From Nocardioides pini (GTDB taxonomy: Bacteria; Actinomycetota; Actinomycetes; Propionibacteriales; Nocardioidaceae): a stretch of DNA of 64,000 nt. Position numbers and translations under genes: made by a program. The DNA lies in assembly GCF_026712185.1 (NCBI RefSeq), contig NZ_JAPPUX010000001.1:372001-436000 (forward strand), read 5' to 3'. The notes beneath the pieces are model-generated. The model saw only the letters and a program-made list of their open reading frames with translations. It searched no databases and was not told the origin of the DNA. The first letter of the stretch is position 1. The number at the start of each line of letters is the position of its first letter. This document shows positions 15,349-24,978 of this stretch, one piece after another.

Positions 15349-16814
15349 GGCGCGCGCTCGAGGCGCGCGCACGGCAGGAGCAGGACGAGACGGGAGCGGT
15401 GGCCGTCCTCGTCGGCCTGCTCGCGATCGTCATCTTCGCCTGTGCTGCGCTGGCCGTGGACATCTCTTCCCTCGCCATGGAACGACAGAAGCTGCACGAC
15501 CACGTCGACTCGGCCGCGCACGCCGGTGCCTTCGAGCTGCCGGCGAGCGGGGCCGCCGCCAAGACCTGGGCCGTCACGATGGCCAGGACACAGGACCCGG
15601 AGATGACGCCCGACACCGAGCTGTTCTGCGTCGTCGCCTCCACCGGCGCCGGCAAGCAGGTGGCTGCGGGGCAGATCCCGGCGACGTGCGACCCGGGGAC
15701 CTACTCGAGCGCCCAGGTGCGGTGCAACACGAAGATCTGCTCCGTGCCGTGCCCGGTCACGGCCCGGTGCAACACGATCCGGGTCACCGACTCCAAGGAC
15801 GTCGACTTCGACTTCGCGCCCATCATCGGCCACGACCGGGGCTCGACCGGCTCGGTGGCGTCCTCGGCCTGCCGCGGGTCGTGCGGCGAGACGCTCCCCA
15901 ACCCGATGGACGTCGTCTTCATGGCCGACCGCACGACGAGCATGGCCGACGACGACCGGGAGGACATGCAGGCCGCGATCGTCGAGAGCCTGGGCGTCAT
16001 GGACCCCACGCTCCACTACGTCGCGTTCGGGGCGATGCACAAGAGCAAGGCCACGTCGACCTGCGCCACCGCGGCCACGACGGCAGCCGACGGCGCCAAG
16101 GGCGGCACGTGGATCGCGATCGACTTCACCAACGACTACCGCGCCAACCGCGACTCGCCGATCAGCTCGAGCAGCAAGCTGGTGCGCGGCGTGAGGTGCA
16201 TGCCCAACGGCGCCGTGCCGGGGCTGTCGACCGGCAGCTACGGCACCCACCTCGCGTCGGCGTTCAAGGGTGCCGCCCGGTACCTCCTCGGGCTCGACCC
16301 GAACAACCTCGGCTCGCTGCCCAAGCGTCCCGGCACGCCCAAGAAGGTGCTGATCTTCGAGACCGACGGCCAGCCCGACGAGCTGCTCGAGGAAGGGAGC
16401 ACGTCGATGACCAGCGCGGGCGACGTGGGCGCCGGTCGCAACACCTACGGCAACGGCAAGGGGAAGAAGGGCTGCGAGAACCTGACCGACGTCGCCGAGC
16501 AGGCCAAGGGGCGCGGCGTCACGGTCCTGGTGATCGGCTTCGGGGATGCCCGCTCGGCGTCGTGCGAGAAGCCGGGCGGCCGCACGCCCCGCTCGCCGTG
16601 GGTGCGCGACTACCTGGCCGAGTCCGCCTCTGCCGGTCCGACCGGGGCGCCCAGCCGGGCGGACAGCGACTGCTCCACGTCGGCGGAGCGCACGGCCGAG
16701 AACAAGGACGGCGACTACTACTACTGCGCCGCCAGCGGCTCGGAGCTCGGTCCGATCTTCGCCACGGCGATCAATGCGGTCACGGAGGGGATCAAGCTCA
16801 TCGAGATGCCCTGA
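15345..16814 (+). CDS. TadG-like protein with von Willebrand factor A-type domain
   Basis: A 489-residue protein. The N-terminus ETGAVAVLVGLLAIVIFACAALAVDISSL is the TadG_N signature and membrane helix. The large external part is Cys-rich and contains a VWA-like domain beginning MDVVFMADRTTSMADDD. The usual metal-site DxSxS reads DRTTS here. Later come LIFETDGQPDELL and VTVLVIGFGDA. It is likely part of a Flp/Tad surface structure with an adhesive role. GTG 15345 overlaps the TadE stop (GTGA). A very strong hairpin follows the gene. Confidence 0.83.
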   Translation: MRRALEARARQEQDETGAVAVLVGLLAIVIFACAALAVDISSLAMERQKLHDHVDSAAHAGAFELPASGAAAKTWAVTMARTQDPEMTPDTELFCVVASTGAGKQVAAGQIPATCDPGTYSSAQVRCNTKICSVPCPVTARCNTIRVTDSKDVDFDFAPIIGHDRGSTGSVASSACRGSCGETLPNPMDVVFMADRTTSMADDDREDMQAAIVESLGVMDPTLHYVAFGAMHKSKATSTCATAATTAADGAKGGTWIAIDFTNDYRANRDSPISSSSKLVRGVRCMPNGAVPGLSTGSYGTHLASAFKGAARYLLGLDPNNLGSLPKRPGTPKKVLIFETDGQPDELLEEGSTSMTSAGDVGAGRNTYGNGKGKKGCENLTDVAEQAKGRGVTVLVIGFGDARSASCEKPGGRTPRSPWVRDYLAESASAGPTGAPSRADSDCSTSAERTAENKDGDYYYCAASGSELGPIFATAINAVTEGIKLIEMP

Positions 16815-16823
16815 GCCGACGGA

Positions 16824-16863
16824 GGAGGAGCGGCGCGCGCACCCCGGCGCGCGCCACTCCTCC
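16824..16863 (+). terminator. intrinsic-type hairpin after tadG
   Basis: The left arm is GGAGGAG-C-GGCGCGCGC and the right arm GCGCGCGCC-A-CTCCTCC, pairing 16 of 17 positions around a 6-nt loop. There is no U-tract, as is usual for high-GC actinobacterial terminators. It separates the pilus operon from the groEL control region. Confidence 0.75.
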
Positions 16864-16875
16864 CGGGACCTGACG

Positions 16876-16902
16876 TTTGCACTCTCATGGGGCGAGTGCT
16901 AA
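16876..16902 (+). promoter_or_regulatory. CIRCE operator 1 (HrcA site) upstream of groEL
   Basis: TTTGCACTC, 9 bp, then GAGTGCTAA matches the CIRCE consensus TTAGCACTC-N9-GAGTGCTAA with one difference. HrcA binds this element and represses chaperone genes without heat stress. Confidence 0.92.
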
Positions 16903-16908
16903 ACATGA

Positions 16909-18696
<1,788 letters not shown>

Positions 18697-18720
18697 TCGG
18701 TCCGTCCCCGCAGCACCACC

Positions 18721-18752
18721 AGCAGGGCCCCCGCTCCGGCGGGGGCCCTGCT
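18721..18752 (+). terminator. hairpin terminator after groEL
   Basis: A perfect 14-bp stem, AGCAGGGCCCCCGC with GCGGGGGCCCTGCT, has a 4-nt TCCG loop and begins 25 bp after the groEL stop. It has no strong U-tract. Confidence 0.85.
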
Positions 18753-18858
18753 GCATGTCCGGGGGGTCCCGGACGGCCTCCTGGTATGGACCACCAGGCC
18801 GGAGTTCCTGTGCCGAATCGTGATCTCGTGATGATGTTCAGTGCGGGATCGAAGGTCC

Positions 18859-18864
18859 TAGTCT
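18859..18864 (+). promoter_or_regulatory. -10 element TAGTCT of the polyamine-type ABC operon
   Basis: TAGTCT lies 48 bp before the ATG of the ATPase gene. A poor -35 (TGTTCA, 18835-18840) lies 18 bp upstream. Confidence 0.4.
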
Positions 18865-18912
18865 GACTTTCGCAACGCATTCCGTCGTCCCGAGCGTGGT
18901 GGAGGAAGCTGC

Positions 18913-19974
18913 ATGAGCACCCCGGCCGTCGAGCTGGTCGGCCTGACCAAGTCCTTCGGCAGCGTCACGGCCGTGGACGGCCTCGACCTGCGCATCGAGG
19001 ACGGGGAGTTCTTCTCCATGCTGGGTCCGAGCGGCAGCGGCAAGACGACCGTGCTGCGGATGATCGCCGGGTTCGAGCTGCCCAGCGCGGGCCGGGTGTT
19101 GCTCGCCGGCGAGGACGTCACCGGGCGGCCCCCCTTCGCCCGCGACGTCAACACCGTGTTCCAGGACTACGCGCTGTTCCCGCACATGGACGTGCTCGCC
19201 AACGTGGAGTACGGCCTGCGGGTGAAGAGGGTGCCGGCCTCGCAGCGCCGTGACCGCGCCATGGCGGCCCTCGAGTCCGTGCAGCTCGGACAGCTCGCCC
19301 GCCGCCGCCCCACCCAGCTCTCCGGCGGCCAGCGCCAGCGCGTGGCGCTCGCGCGGGCTCTGGTCAACCGTCCCCGGGTGCTCCTCCTCGACGAGCCCCT
19401 CGGCGCGCTGGACCTCAAGCTCCGCCGGGCGATGCAGCTCGAGCTCAAGGACCTCCAGCGCGAGGTCGGCATCACCTTCGTGTTCGTGACCCACGACCAG
19501 GAGGAGGCGCTGACCATGAGCGACCGGATCGCCGTCTTCAGTGAGGGCCGCATCGAGCAGGTCGCGAGTCCCGCGGAGCTCTACGAGAGCCCCGGCACCG
19601 CCTTCGTCGCCGGCTTCGTGGGCACCTCCAACCTGCTCAGCGGGGACGCCGCCGCGGCGGTGCTCGGACGCACGGGCACCTTCAGCATCCGCCCGGAGAA
19701 GATCCACCTCGACTCCGACGTCGAGTCCGGCAACACGACCGCCCGGGGGACCGTCGCCGACGTCGTCTACCTCGGCTCGGTCAACCACTACCTCGTCGAC
19801 CTCGACGCCGGCCCGACCCTCACCGTGCTGAAGCAGAACCTCCGGGACAGCACCGAGCAGGCGATGGGCCGCCGGGGCCAGCAGGTCACCGTCGGGTGGG
19901 CCGACGAGCACGTCATCGAGCTCTCGGGCGACACACAGCAGGTGCAGCAGTCCCACGAGAAGGAGAAGTCATGA
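18913..19974 (+). CDS. potA: ABC transporter ATP-binding protein, spermidine/putrescine type
   Basis: A 353-residue ATPase that powers import through the two permeases encoded downstream. Walker A is GPSGSGKTTVLRM (about residues 38-46), the Q-loop is VFQDYALFPHMDV, the signature is LSGGQRQRVALARALV, Walker B is VLLLDEPLGALD, and the switch His is in VTHDQEEALTMSD. The C-terminal third is a TOBE-like regulatory domain (FSIRPEKIHLDS). It belongs to the PotA/iron/2-aminoethylphosphonate class. GTGGAGGAAGC provides the ribosome-binding site. The stop overlaps the next ATG (ATGA), so the four genes form an operon. Confidence 0.88.
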   Translation: MSTPAVELVGLTKSFGSVTAVDGLDLRIEDGEFFSMLGPSGSGKTTVLRMIAGFELPSAGRVLLAGEDVTGRPPFARDVNTVFQDYALFPHMDVLANVEYGLRVKRVPASQRRDRAMAALESVQLGQLARRRPTQLSGGQRQRVALARALVNRPRVLLLDEPLGALDLKLRRAMQLELKDLQREVGITFVFVTHDQEEALTMSDRIAVFSEGRIEQVASPAELYESPGTAFVAGFVGTSNLLSGDAAAAVLGRTGTFSIRPEKIHLDSDVESGNTTARGTVADVVYLGSVNHYLVDLDAGPTLTVLKQNLRDSTEQAMGRRGQQVTVGWADEHVIELSGDTQQVQQSHEKEKS

Positions 19975-21185
19975 AGCAGACCACCAGGCTCGCCGCGCTC
20001 GCCGCGGCGTTCACGCTCGCGCTCACCGGCTGCGGCACGTCCTCCGGCGACGACGACGGCGACAGCGCCACCGGGACGGAGGCGCAGGGAGGCTTCACCG
20101 CCCCGGACATCCCGATGGCCGACGAGGTCGGGGACTACGAGGACAGCCTCAGCGTGCTGGCCTGGCCCGGCTACGCGGAGGACGGCTCCACGGACAAGTC
20201 CGTCGACTGGGTGACCCCCTTCGAGGAGGAGACCGGCTGCCAGGTCGACGTCAAGTACTTCGGCACCTCCGACGAGGCGGTGAACCTGATGAAGACGGGT
20301 CAGTACGACGTGGTGTCCGCCTCGGGCGACGCGTCGCTGCGACTCATCGCCGGCGGTGACGTGGCACCGGTCAACACCGACCTGATCCCGAACTACGCCG
20401 ACGTGTGGCCGTTCCTGAAGGACCGCGACTGGAACTCGGTCGGCGGCCAGATGTACGGCGTCCCGCACGGCTACGGCGCCAACCTCCTGATGTACAACAC
20501 CGACGTCGTCACCCCCGCCCCGACGAGCTGGAGCGCGGTCTTCGACGACGCGTCGTCGTACTCCGGCAAGGTCACGGCGTACGACTCACCGATCTACATC
20601 GCGGACGCCGCGCTCTACCTCATGGAGACGCAGCCGGACCTCGGCATCAAGGACCCCTACGCCCTCGACGAGGACCAGCTGGCGGCGGCGGTCGACCTGC
20701 TCAAGAAGCAGCGCGAGGACATCGGCGAGTACTGGTCGGACTACCTCAAGGAGATCCAGTCCTTCAAGACGGGTGACTCCGTGGTCGGCACCACGTGGCA
20801 GGTGATCGCGAACCTGGCGAAGGACGAGAAGGCCCCCGTGGAGGCGATCCTCCCCGACGAGGGAGCAACCGGCTGGTCGGACACCTGGATGGTGCAGGCG
20901 TCGACCGAGAGCCCGAACTGCGCGTACGGCTGGATGAACCACATCATCAGCCCCGAGGCCAACGCAGCCGTCGCCGAGTGGTTCGGCGAGGCCCCGGCCA
21001 ACGAGAAGGCGTGCGACCTGACGAGCAAGGGCTTCTGCGAGACCTACCACGCAGGTGACGAGTCCTACGCCGAGCAGATCCACTACTGGACGACCCCGAT
21101 CGAGGAGTGCCTCGACGGCCGCACCGACGTGACGTGCACGACCTACCAGGACTGGACCCAGGCCTGGACCGAGATCAAGGGCTGA
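19971..21185 (+). CDS. potD: substrate-binding lipoprotein, spermidine/putrescine type
   Basis: A 404-residue exported lipoprotein. The signal peptide ends in the lipobox LTGC (Cys about residue 20), followed by an acidic Gly/Ser/Asp linker. The mature part is a type 2 periplasmic-binding fold of the PotD/PotF kind: DSLSVLAWPGYAEDG, then FEEETGCQVDVKYFGTSDEAV and VPHGYGANLLMYNTDVV. Several Cys pairs near the C-terminus could form disulfides. It should capture a polyamine or related organic cation outside the membrane and hand it to the permeases. The exact ligand is not provable here. Confidence 0.87.
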   Translation: MKQTTRLAALAAAFTLALTGCGTSSGDDDGDSATGTEAQGGFTAPDIPMADEVGDYEDSLSVLAWPGYAEDGSTDKSVDWVTPFEEETGCQVDVKYFGTSDEAVNLMKTGQYDVVSASGDASLRLIAGGDVAPVNTDLIPNYADVWPFLKDRDWNSVGGQMYGVPHGYGANLLMYNTDVVTPAPTSWSAVFDDASSYSGKVTAYDSPIYIADAALYLMETQPDLGIKDPYALDEDQLAAAVDLLKKQREDIGEYWSDYLKEIQSFKTGDSVVGTTWQVIANLAKDEKAPVEAILPDEGATGWSDTWMVQASTESPNCAYGWMNHIISPEANAAVAEWFGEAPANEKACDLTSKGFCETYHAGDESYAEQIHYWTTPIEECLDGRTDVTCTTYQDWTQAWTEIKG

Positions 21186-21188
21186 GGC

Positions 21189-22067
21189 ATGACGTCCCGG
21201 TCGTTCGCGGGCGGCGGTGCGGCACACCCTCGGTCGGGTGTGCTGCACCGCCGCCCTCGGCTGCGACTGGGGCTCCTTCTCGGCCCGCCGATGCTCTGGC
21301 TCGGCGTGCTCTACCTCGGCTCGCTGGCGGCGTTGTTCATCACGTCGCTGTGGACCGTCGACGCCTTCGGCGGGAACATCGAGCGGATCTGGAACCTCGA
21401 CAACTACCGCGACCTGTTCACCATCGACGTCTACCGCACGATCACCGCCCGCACCATCCTGACCGCGGTGGCCGTGACCGTGATCGACGCCCTGCTGGCC
21501 TTCCCCATCGCGCTCTACATGGCCAAGGTCGCCTCACCCCGGCTCCAGCGTGCGCTCGTCATCGCCGTGCTGACCCCGCTGTGGGCGTCGTACCTCGTCA
21601 AGGCGTACGCCTGGCGTGGGATGTTCGCCAGCGGCGGGCCGCTCGACGACCTCGGGCTCTCGCCCGGGTACGGCCTGGTCGCCACGGTGGTGACGCTGTC
21701 CTACCTGTGGCTGCCCTACATGATCCTGCCGATGTACGCCGGTCTCGAGCGGCTGCCCGACTCGCTGCTCGAGGCCTCGGCGGACCTCGGCGCGACCACC
21801 CGCACCACCATGCGCCGCGTGGTGCTGCCGGTGCTCTTCCCCGCCGCGGTCGCCGGCTCGATCTTCACCTTCTCGCTGACCCTCGGCGACTACATCGCCG
21901 TCGAGATCGTCGGCGGGGCCAACCAGATGCTCGGCAACGTCGTGTACGACTCGTTCCTGACCGGCAACAACCTGCCGTTCGCGGCCGCCGTCGCGACCAT
22001 CCCGGTCGTGGTGATGCTGGCCTACCTGGGAGCGGTACGCCGGACCGGGGCGCTGGACTCGCTGTGA
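21189..22067 (+). CDS. potB: ABC transporter permease, spermidine/putrescine type (PotB-like)
   Basis: A 292-residue inner-membrane permease with about six hydrophobic helices, beginning LGLLLGPPMLWLGVLYLGSLAALF. The cytoplasmic coupling loop (EAA motif) reads LEASADLGATTRTTMRRVVLP. It starts 3 bp after the binding-protein stop and is followed after 16 bp by the second permease. It pairs with the PotC-like subunit to form the channel. Confidence 0.87.
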   Translation: MTSRSFAGGGAAHPRSGVLHRRPRLRLGLLLGPPMLWLGVLYLGSLAALFITSLWTVDAFGGNIERIWNLDNYRDLFTIDVYRTITARTILTAVAVTVIDALLAFPIALYMAKVASPRLQRALVIAVLTPLWASYLVKAYAWRGMFASGGPLDDLGLSPGYGLVATVVTLSYLWLPYMILPMYAGLERLPDSLLEASADLGATTRTTMRRVVLPVLFPAAVAGSIFTFSLTLGDYIAVEIVGGANQMLGNVVYDSFLTGNNLPFAAAVATIPVVVMLAYLGAVRRTGALDSL

Positions 22068-22083
22068 GCGCGCGGGGTGGACG

Positions 22084-22893
22084 ATGAGCTTCTCGCGGGC
22101 GACCCGGGGCGTGCTGCTGGCGTTGACCGGCCTGGTGCTGCTCTTCATCCACGTGCCACTGGCGCTCGTCGTGCTGAACTCCTTCAACGTCTCGCGGACC
22201 TTCGAGTGGCCGCCTCCGGGCTACACCACGAAGTGGTGGTCGGCGGCAGTCGACAGCGCGGGCGCACGGAACGCCATCGTGGTCTCGGTGGAGGTGGCGC
22301 TCGTGGCCACGGCCATCGCGCTCGTCCTCGGCACGATGGCCGCCCTCGCGCTCCAGCGGTTCCGCTTCTTCGGGCGCGACACGGTCTCACTGCTGATCAT
22401 CCTGCCCATCGCCCTGCCCGGCGTGGTGACCGGCATCGCGCTGGCCAACGCATTCCTGACGATGTTCGGGATCGAGCTGGGCATGCTCACCCTGGTGGTC
22501 TCGCACGCGACGTTCTGCATCGTCACGGTGTTCAACAACGCCATCGCCCGCCTGCGCCGGCTGGGCGGCAACCTCGAGGAGGCCTCGATGGACCTCGGCG
22601 CCGGGACGTTCCGGACCTTCTGGTCGGTCACGCTCCCGATGATGCGCTCGGCCCTGCTGGCGGGCGCGCTGCTGTCCTTCGCGCTGTCCTTCGACGAGAT
22701 CATCGTGACGACCTTCACCGCGGGACAGGGCATCCAGACGCTGCCGATCTGGATCTACCAGAACCTGTTCCGCCCCAACCAGGCGCCGGTGGTCAACGTG
22801 GTCGCCGCGGCCCTCATCGTGCTGTCGATCATCCCGATCTGGCTGTCGCAGAAGCTCGCCGGCACCGACGAGTCGGTCGCCGCCGCCCGGTAG
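22084..22893 (+). CDS. potC: ABC transporter permease, spermidine/putrescine type (PotC-like)
   Basis: A 269-residue permease. Its first helix is GVLLALTGLVLLFIHVPLALVVLNSF, and the PotC-type SFNVSRTFEWPPPGYTTKWW loop follows. The coupling loop is LEEASMDLGAGTFRTFWSVTLP. ALSFDEIIVTTFTAG, in the last third, is typical of PotC. It is the last gene of the transporter operon; the next gene has its own -10 element at 22911. Confidence 0.87.
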   Translation: MSFSRATRGVLLALTGLVLLFIHVPLALVVLNSFNVSRTFEWPPPGYTTKWWSAAVDSAGARNAIVVSVEVALVATAIALVLGTMAALALQRFRFFGRDTVSLLIILPIALPGVVTGIALANAFLTMFGIELGMLTLVVSHATFCIVTVFNNAIARLRRLGGNLEEASMDLGAGTFRTFWSVTLPMMRSALLAGALLSFALSFDEIIVTTFTAGQGIQTLPIWIYQNLFRPNQAPVVNVVAAALIVLSIIPIWLSQKLAGTDESVAAAR

Positions 22894-22910
22894 CGCGGGC
22901 ACACCGCTGG

Positions 22911-22916
22911 TAGGAA
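22911..22916 (+). promoter_or_regulatory. -10 element TAGGAA of the repeat-protein gene
   Basis: TAGGAA ends 6 nt before the ATG at 22923, suggesting a leaderless transcript independent of the ABC operon. Confidence 0.42.
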
Positions 22917-22922
22917 TGGCGC

Positions 22923-23642
22923 ATGCGCCTGCCCGTGCCCGGACCCCGTGACGTGCTGTCGGCCCTCGAGCGGGGGAGCGAGCAGGTGGAGGCACTCCTC
23001 GGTGCCGTGCCGCGTGCGCTGGCCCTGCTCGACCGGGCCGAGGTGCTGATCGAGCGCGCCTCCGCGACGGTGGACCGGGTCGGGGCCGTCGTCGACGCGG
23101 CGACCGCCGAGGTCGCGCGCGTGGGCACGGTGGTGGACGCCGCGACGGTCCAGGTCGAGCGGGTGGGCGCCGTGGTGGACGCCGCGACCGCCGAGGTGGC
23201 CAGGGTCGGCGCCGTCGTGGACGCCGCGACGGGCGAGGTCACCCGCGTCGGCACCGTCGTCACCGCGGCCGCCACCCAGCTCGACCGGGTGGACACCGTG
23301 GTGGACGGAGCCGCCGTCCAGGCGACCCGGGCCGGAGGCCTGCTCGACGCCCTCGAGCCGCCGCTGACCGCGCTCCAGCCGACCCTCCAGACGCTCGCCG
23401 ACACCACCCACCCCGACGAGGTGGCCGCGCTGGTGACGCTGGTCGACCACCTCCCCGCCCTCACCACCCAGGTCGAGCGCGACGTGCTGCCGGTCCTGAC
23501 CACGCTCGGGTCCGTGGCACCCGACCTCCACGAGCTGCTCAACGTGTCACGCGAGCTCAACGAGATCCTGGGCAAGATCCCCGGCATCGGCCGGTTGAAG
23601 AGGCGCGTCGAGGAGGACGACGACTTCGAGACCCCGCAGTGA
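22923..23642 (+). CDS. 14-residue tandem-repeat coiled-coil protein, unknown function
   Basis: A 239-residue cytoplasmic protein without signal peptide or membrane helix. Residues 52-149 are seven consecutive 14-residue repeats of the form RVGAVVDAATAEVA; the last two are degenerate. Fourteen residues equal two heptads. Hydrophobic positions 2, 6, 9 and 13 keep the 4-3 spacing, so a long regular coiled coil or helical stalk is predicted. The C-terminal half has a further helical region (LQTLADTTHPDEVAALVTLVDHL) and ends in a charged tail, RLKRRVEEDDDFETPQ. I do not recognise a family. The message is probably leaderless. Confidence 0.7.
   Translation: MRLPVPGPRDVLSALERGSEQVEALLGAVPRALALLDRAEVLIERASATVDRVGAVVDAATAEVARVGTVVDAATVQVERVGAVVDAATAEVARVGAVVDAATGEVTRVGTVVTAAATQLDRVDTVVDGAAVQATRAGGLLDALEPPLTALQPTLQTLADTTHPDEVAALVTLVDHLPALTTQVERDVLPVLTTLGSVAPDLHELLNVSRELNEILGKIPGIGRLKRRVEEDDDFETPQ
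23076..23369 (+). repeat. 42-bp tandem coding repeat (seven units)
   Basis: Seven in-frame 42-bp units encode the 14-residue repeats. The third and fourth units differ at few positions, which indicates recent duplication; the outer units are more diverged. Confidence 0.82.
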
Positions 23643-23731
23643 CGCCGCAGCGGAACCCCGGCCCCGCCCCGTCCGTCCGACTCGATGAGGGGGCGGGAGA
23701 CCTCCGCCCTCCGACGAAAGGGATGCCCGCC

Positions 23732-24253
23732 ATGAGCCGACCCACCACCCGGGGCCGTACGGCCCTCCTGCTCCCCGCCGCCATGGCGGCTCTCGCCCTC
23801 ACGCTCGGTGGCTGCGCCTCCGACGACGACGCGGCGACCTCCGAGCCGACCGCCGGCGAGACCCCCAGTGAGACCCCCAGCGCGAGCGGGTCCGCCTCCG
23901 ACGGCACCCTCGCGCTGACCGCCGACGACTCGGCCGCGGGCAAGTGCGCGATGCCCTCCGCGGAGGTCCTGTCGACGTTCGACACGGCCTTCGAGGGCAC
24001 CGTCACCTCCGTCGAGGGCGGCACCGCCACGCTCGAGGTGGACCAGTGGTACGCCGGTGGCGACGCGTCGACCGTGACCGTCGAGGCGCCGAGCAAGGCC
24101 CTCGAGGACCTCCTCCTCGCGGTGGACTTCCAGGAGGGTCAGACCTACCTCGTGAGCGCCGACGGCGACCGGGTGACGCTGTGCGGCTTCACCGCCGAGA
24201 CCACCCCCGAGCTCGAGGCGCTCTACGCCGAGGCGTTCCCCGCCGAGGGCTGA
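23732..24253 (+). CDS. putative lipoprotein, unknown function
   Basis: A 173-residue protein. The signal peptide (residues 1-28) ends with the lipobox LGGC, then an acidic Thr/Ser/Glu-rich linker (TSEPTAGETPSETPSASGS). The compact external domain has two Cys (GKCAMPS and VTLCGFT) that may pair. The EVLSTFDTAFEGTVTSVEGG and YLVSADGDRVTLCGF stretches suggest a small beta-rich domain. No known family is recognised. AAAGGG 9 nt before ATG 23732 decides this start over the ATG at 23723. Its last 31 bp overlap the end of the convergent regulator gene. Confidence 0.75.
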   Translation: MSRPTTRGRTALLLPAAMAALALTLGGCASDDDAATSEPTAGETPSETPSASGSASDGTLALTADDSAAGKCAMPSAEVLSTFDTAFEGTVTSVEGGTATLEVDQWYAGGDASTVTVEAPSKALEDLLLAVDFQEGQTYLVSADGDRVTLCGFTAETTPELEALYAEAFPAEG

Positions 24254-24915
24254 GCGGACGACGACGGGCCGGGCCCCAGGCGGAGGAAGCACTGCCCCGG
24301 GGCGCTGAAGGGACGCAGCTCCGAGCCCTCGGAGCTGGCCCCGTTGGCCTCGAGCGCGCTCTGCACCATGCCGAGGTGGACGCTGCACACGACGTCCGGG
24401 AAGCGGTAGGCCGCCTGCAGCAGCGGGCACCTGTGGAGGACGACGTCCCGGTCCTCACTGTCCGGCGCGGGGGCGTAGCCGAGCTCCTCGAGCAGCTCGA
24501 CGGTCCACCGTCGCCCGGTCGCGGGTGACGGCGCGTCGGTCACACCCCTGCGCGCGACGAGGTCCGCACCCCATCGTCGTCCGGCCGCGAGCGCCTCGGC
24601 CTCGGTGTCGGGGGAGGCGTCCTGGAGGCGCCACGCCAAGGCCGCTGCGAGCTCGACGTAGTCGCCGTCGCCCGGGCGCGGCCCGCGCGCCTGGTAGAGC
24701 CAGGCCGGTCGGCCCCGTCCCTCGTGTGGCTGGCGAACGCGCGTGACGTAGCCGTGGGCGACGAGCCAGTTGACCTGCTCGCGCACGGTGTTGGGGTGGC
24801 GCGCTGTCGCCTGGGCCAGTGCGTCGATGCCGACCGGGTCCGGCTGGGCGAGCAGTGCGTCGAGCACGGCGGCGCGGCCCCTTGCGGTCGCGGACGGCGT
24901 ACGCATATTTTTCAC
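24223..24915 (-). CDS. helix-turn-helix regulator with SufR-like Cys cluster region
   Basis: About 230 residues. The N-terminal winged helix-turn-helix (VLDALLAQPDPVGIDALAQ, then HPNTVREQVNWLVAHGYV) is of the ArsR/DeoR type. The C-terminal part holds HRCPLLQAAYRFPDVVCSVHLGM and later PGQCFLRL. The three Cys at about 163, 177 and 209 resemble the Cys pattern of SufR-type [Fe-S] repressors. It is divergent from narK-narGHJI, so a role as an oxygen-, NO- or iron-responsive regulator of nitrate respiration is a good inference. GTG 24915 is chosen because TACGAT lies 6 nt upstream; ATG 24906 is the alternative. Confidence 0.72.
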   Translation of the reverse strand: MKNMRTPSATARGRAAVLDALLAQPDPVGIDALAQATARHPNTVREQVNWLVAHGYVTRVRQPHEGRGRPAWLYQARGPRPGDGDYVELAAALAWRLQDASPDTEAEALAAGRRWGADLVARRGVTDAPSPATGRRWTVELLEELGYAPAPDSEDRDVVLHRCPLLQAAYRFPDVVCSVHLGMVQSALEANGASSEGSELRPFSAPGQCFLRLGPGPSSSAQPSAGNASA

Positions 24916-24921
24916 GGGTAC

Positions 24922-24931
24922 ATCGTAATAA
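24922..24931. promoter_or_regulatory. overlapping divergent -10 elements between regulator and narK
   Basis: Minus strand: TACGAT (24922-24927) lies 6 nt before the regulator GTG. Plus strand: TAATAA (24926-24931) can serve narK. The two -10s overlap in an unusually AT-rich patch, so one bound regulator could control both directions. Confidence 0.45.
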
Positions 24932-24978
24932 GTTCGAGCGGCACGCAGGTTGTTCCCTCCGTCCACCAGGAGCACGCG

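Noticed and set aside
23076..23369. CRISPR-like repeat array
   Set aside because: Repeats are 42 bp, directly abutting and in frame with a protein; there are no unique spacers and no cas genes.
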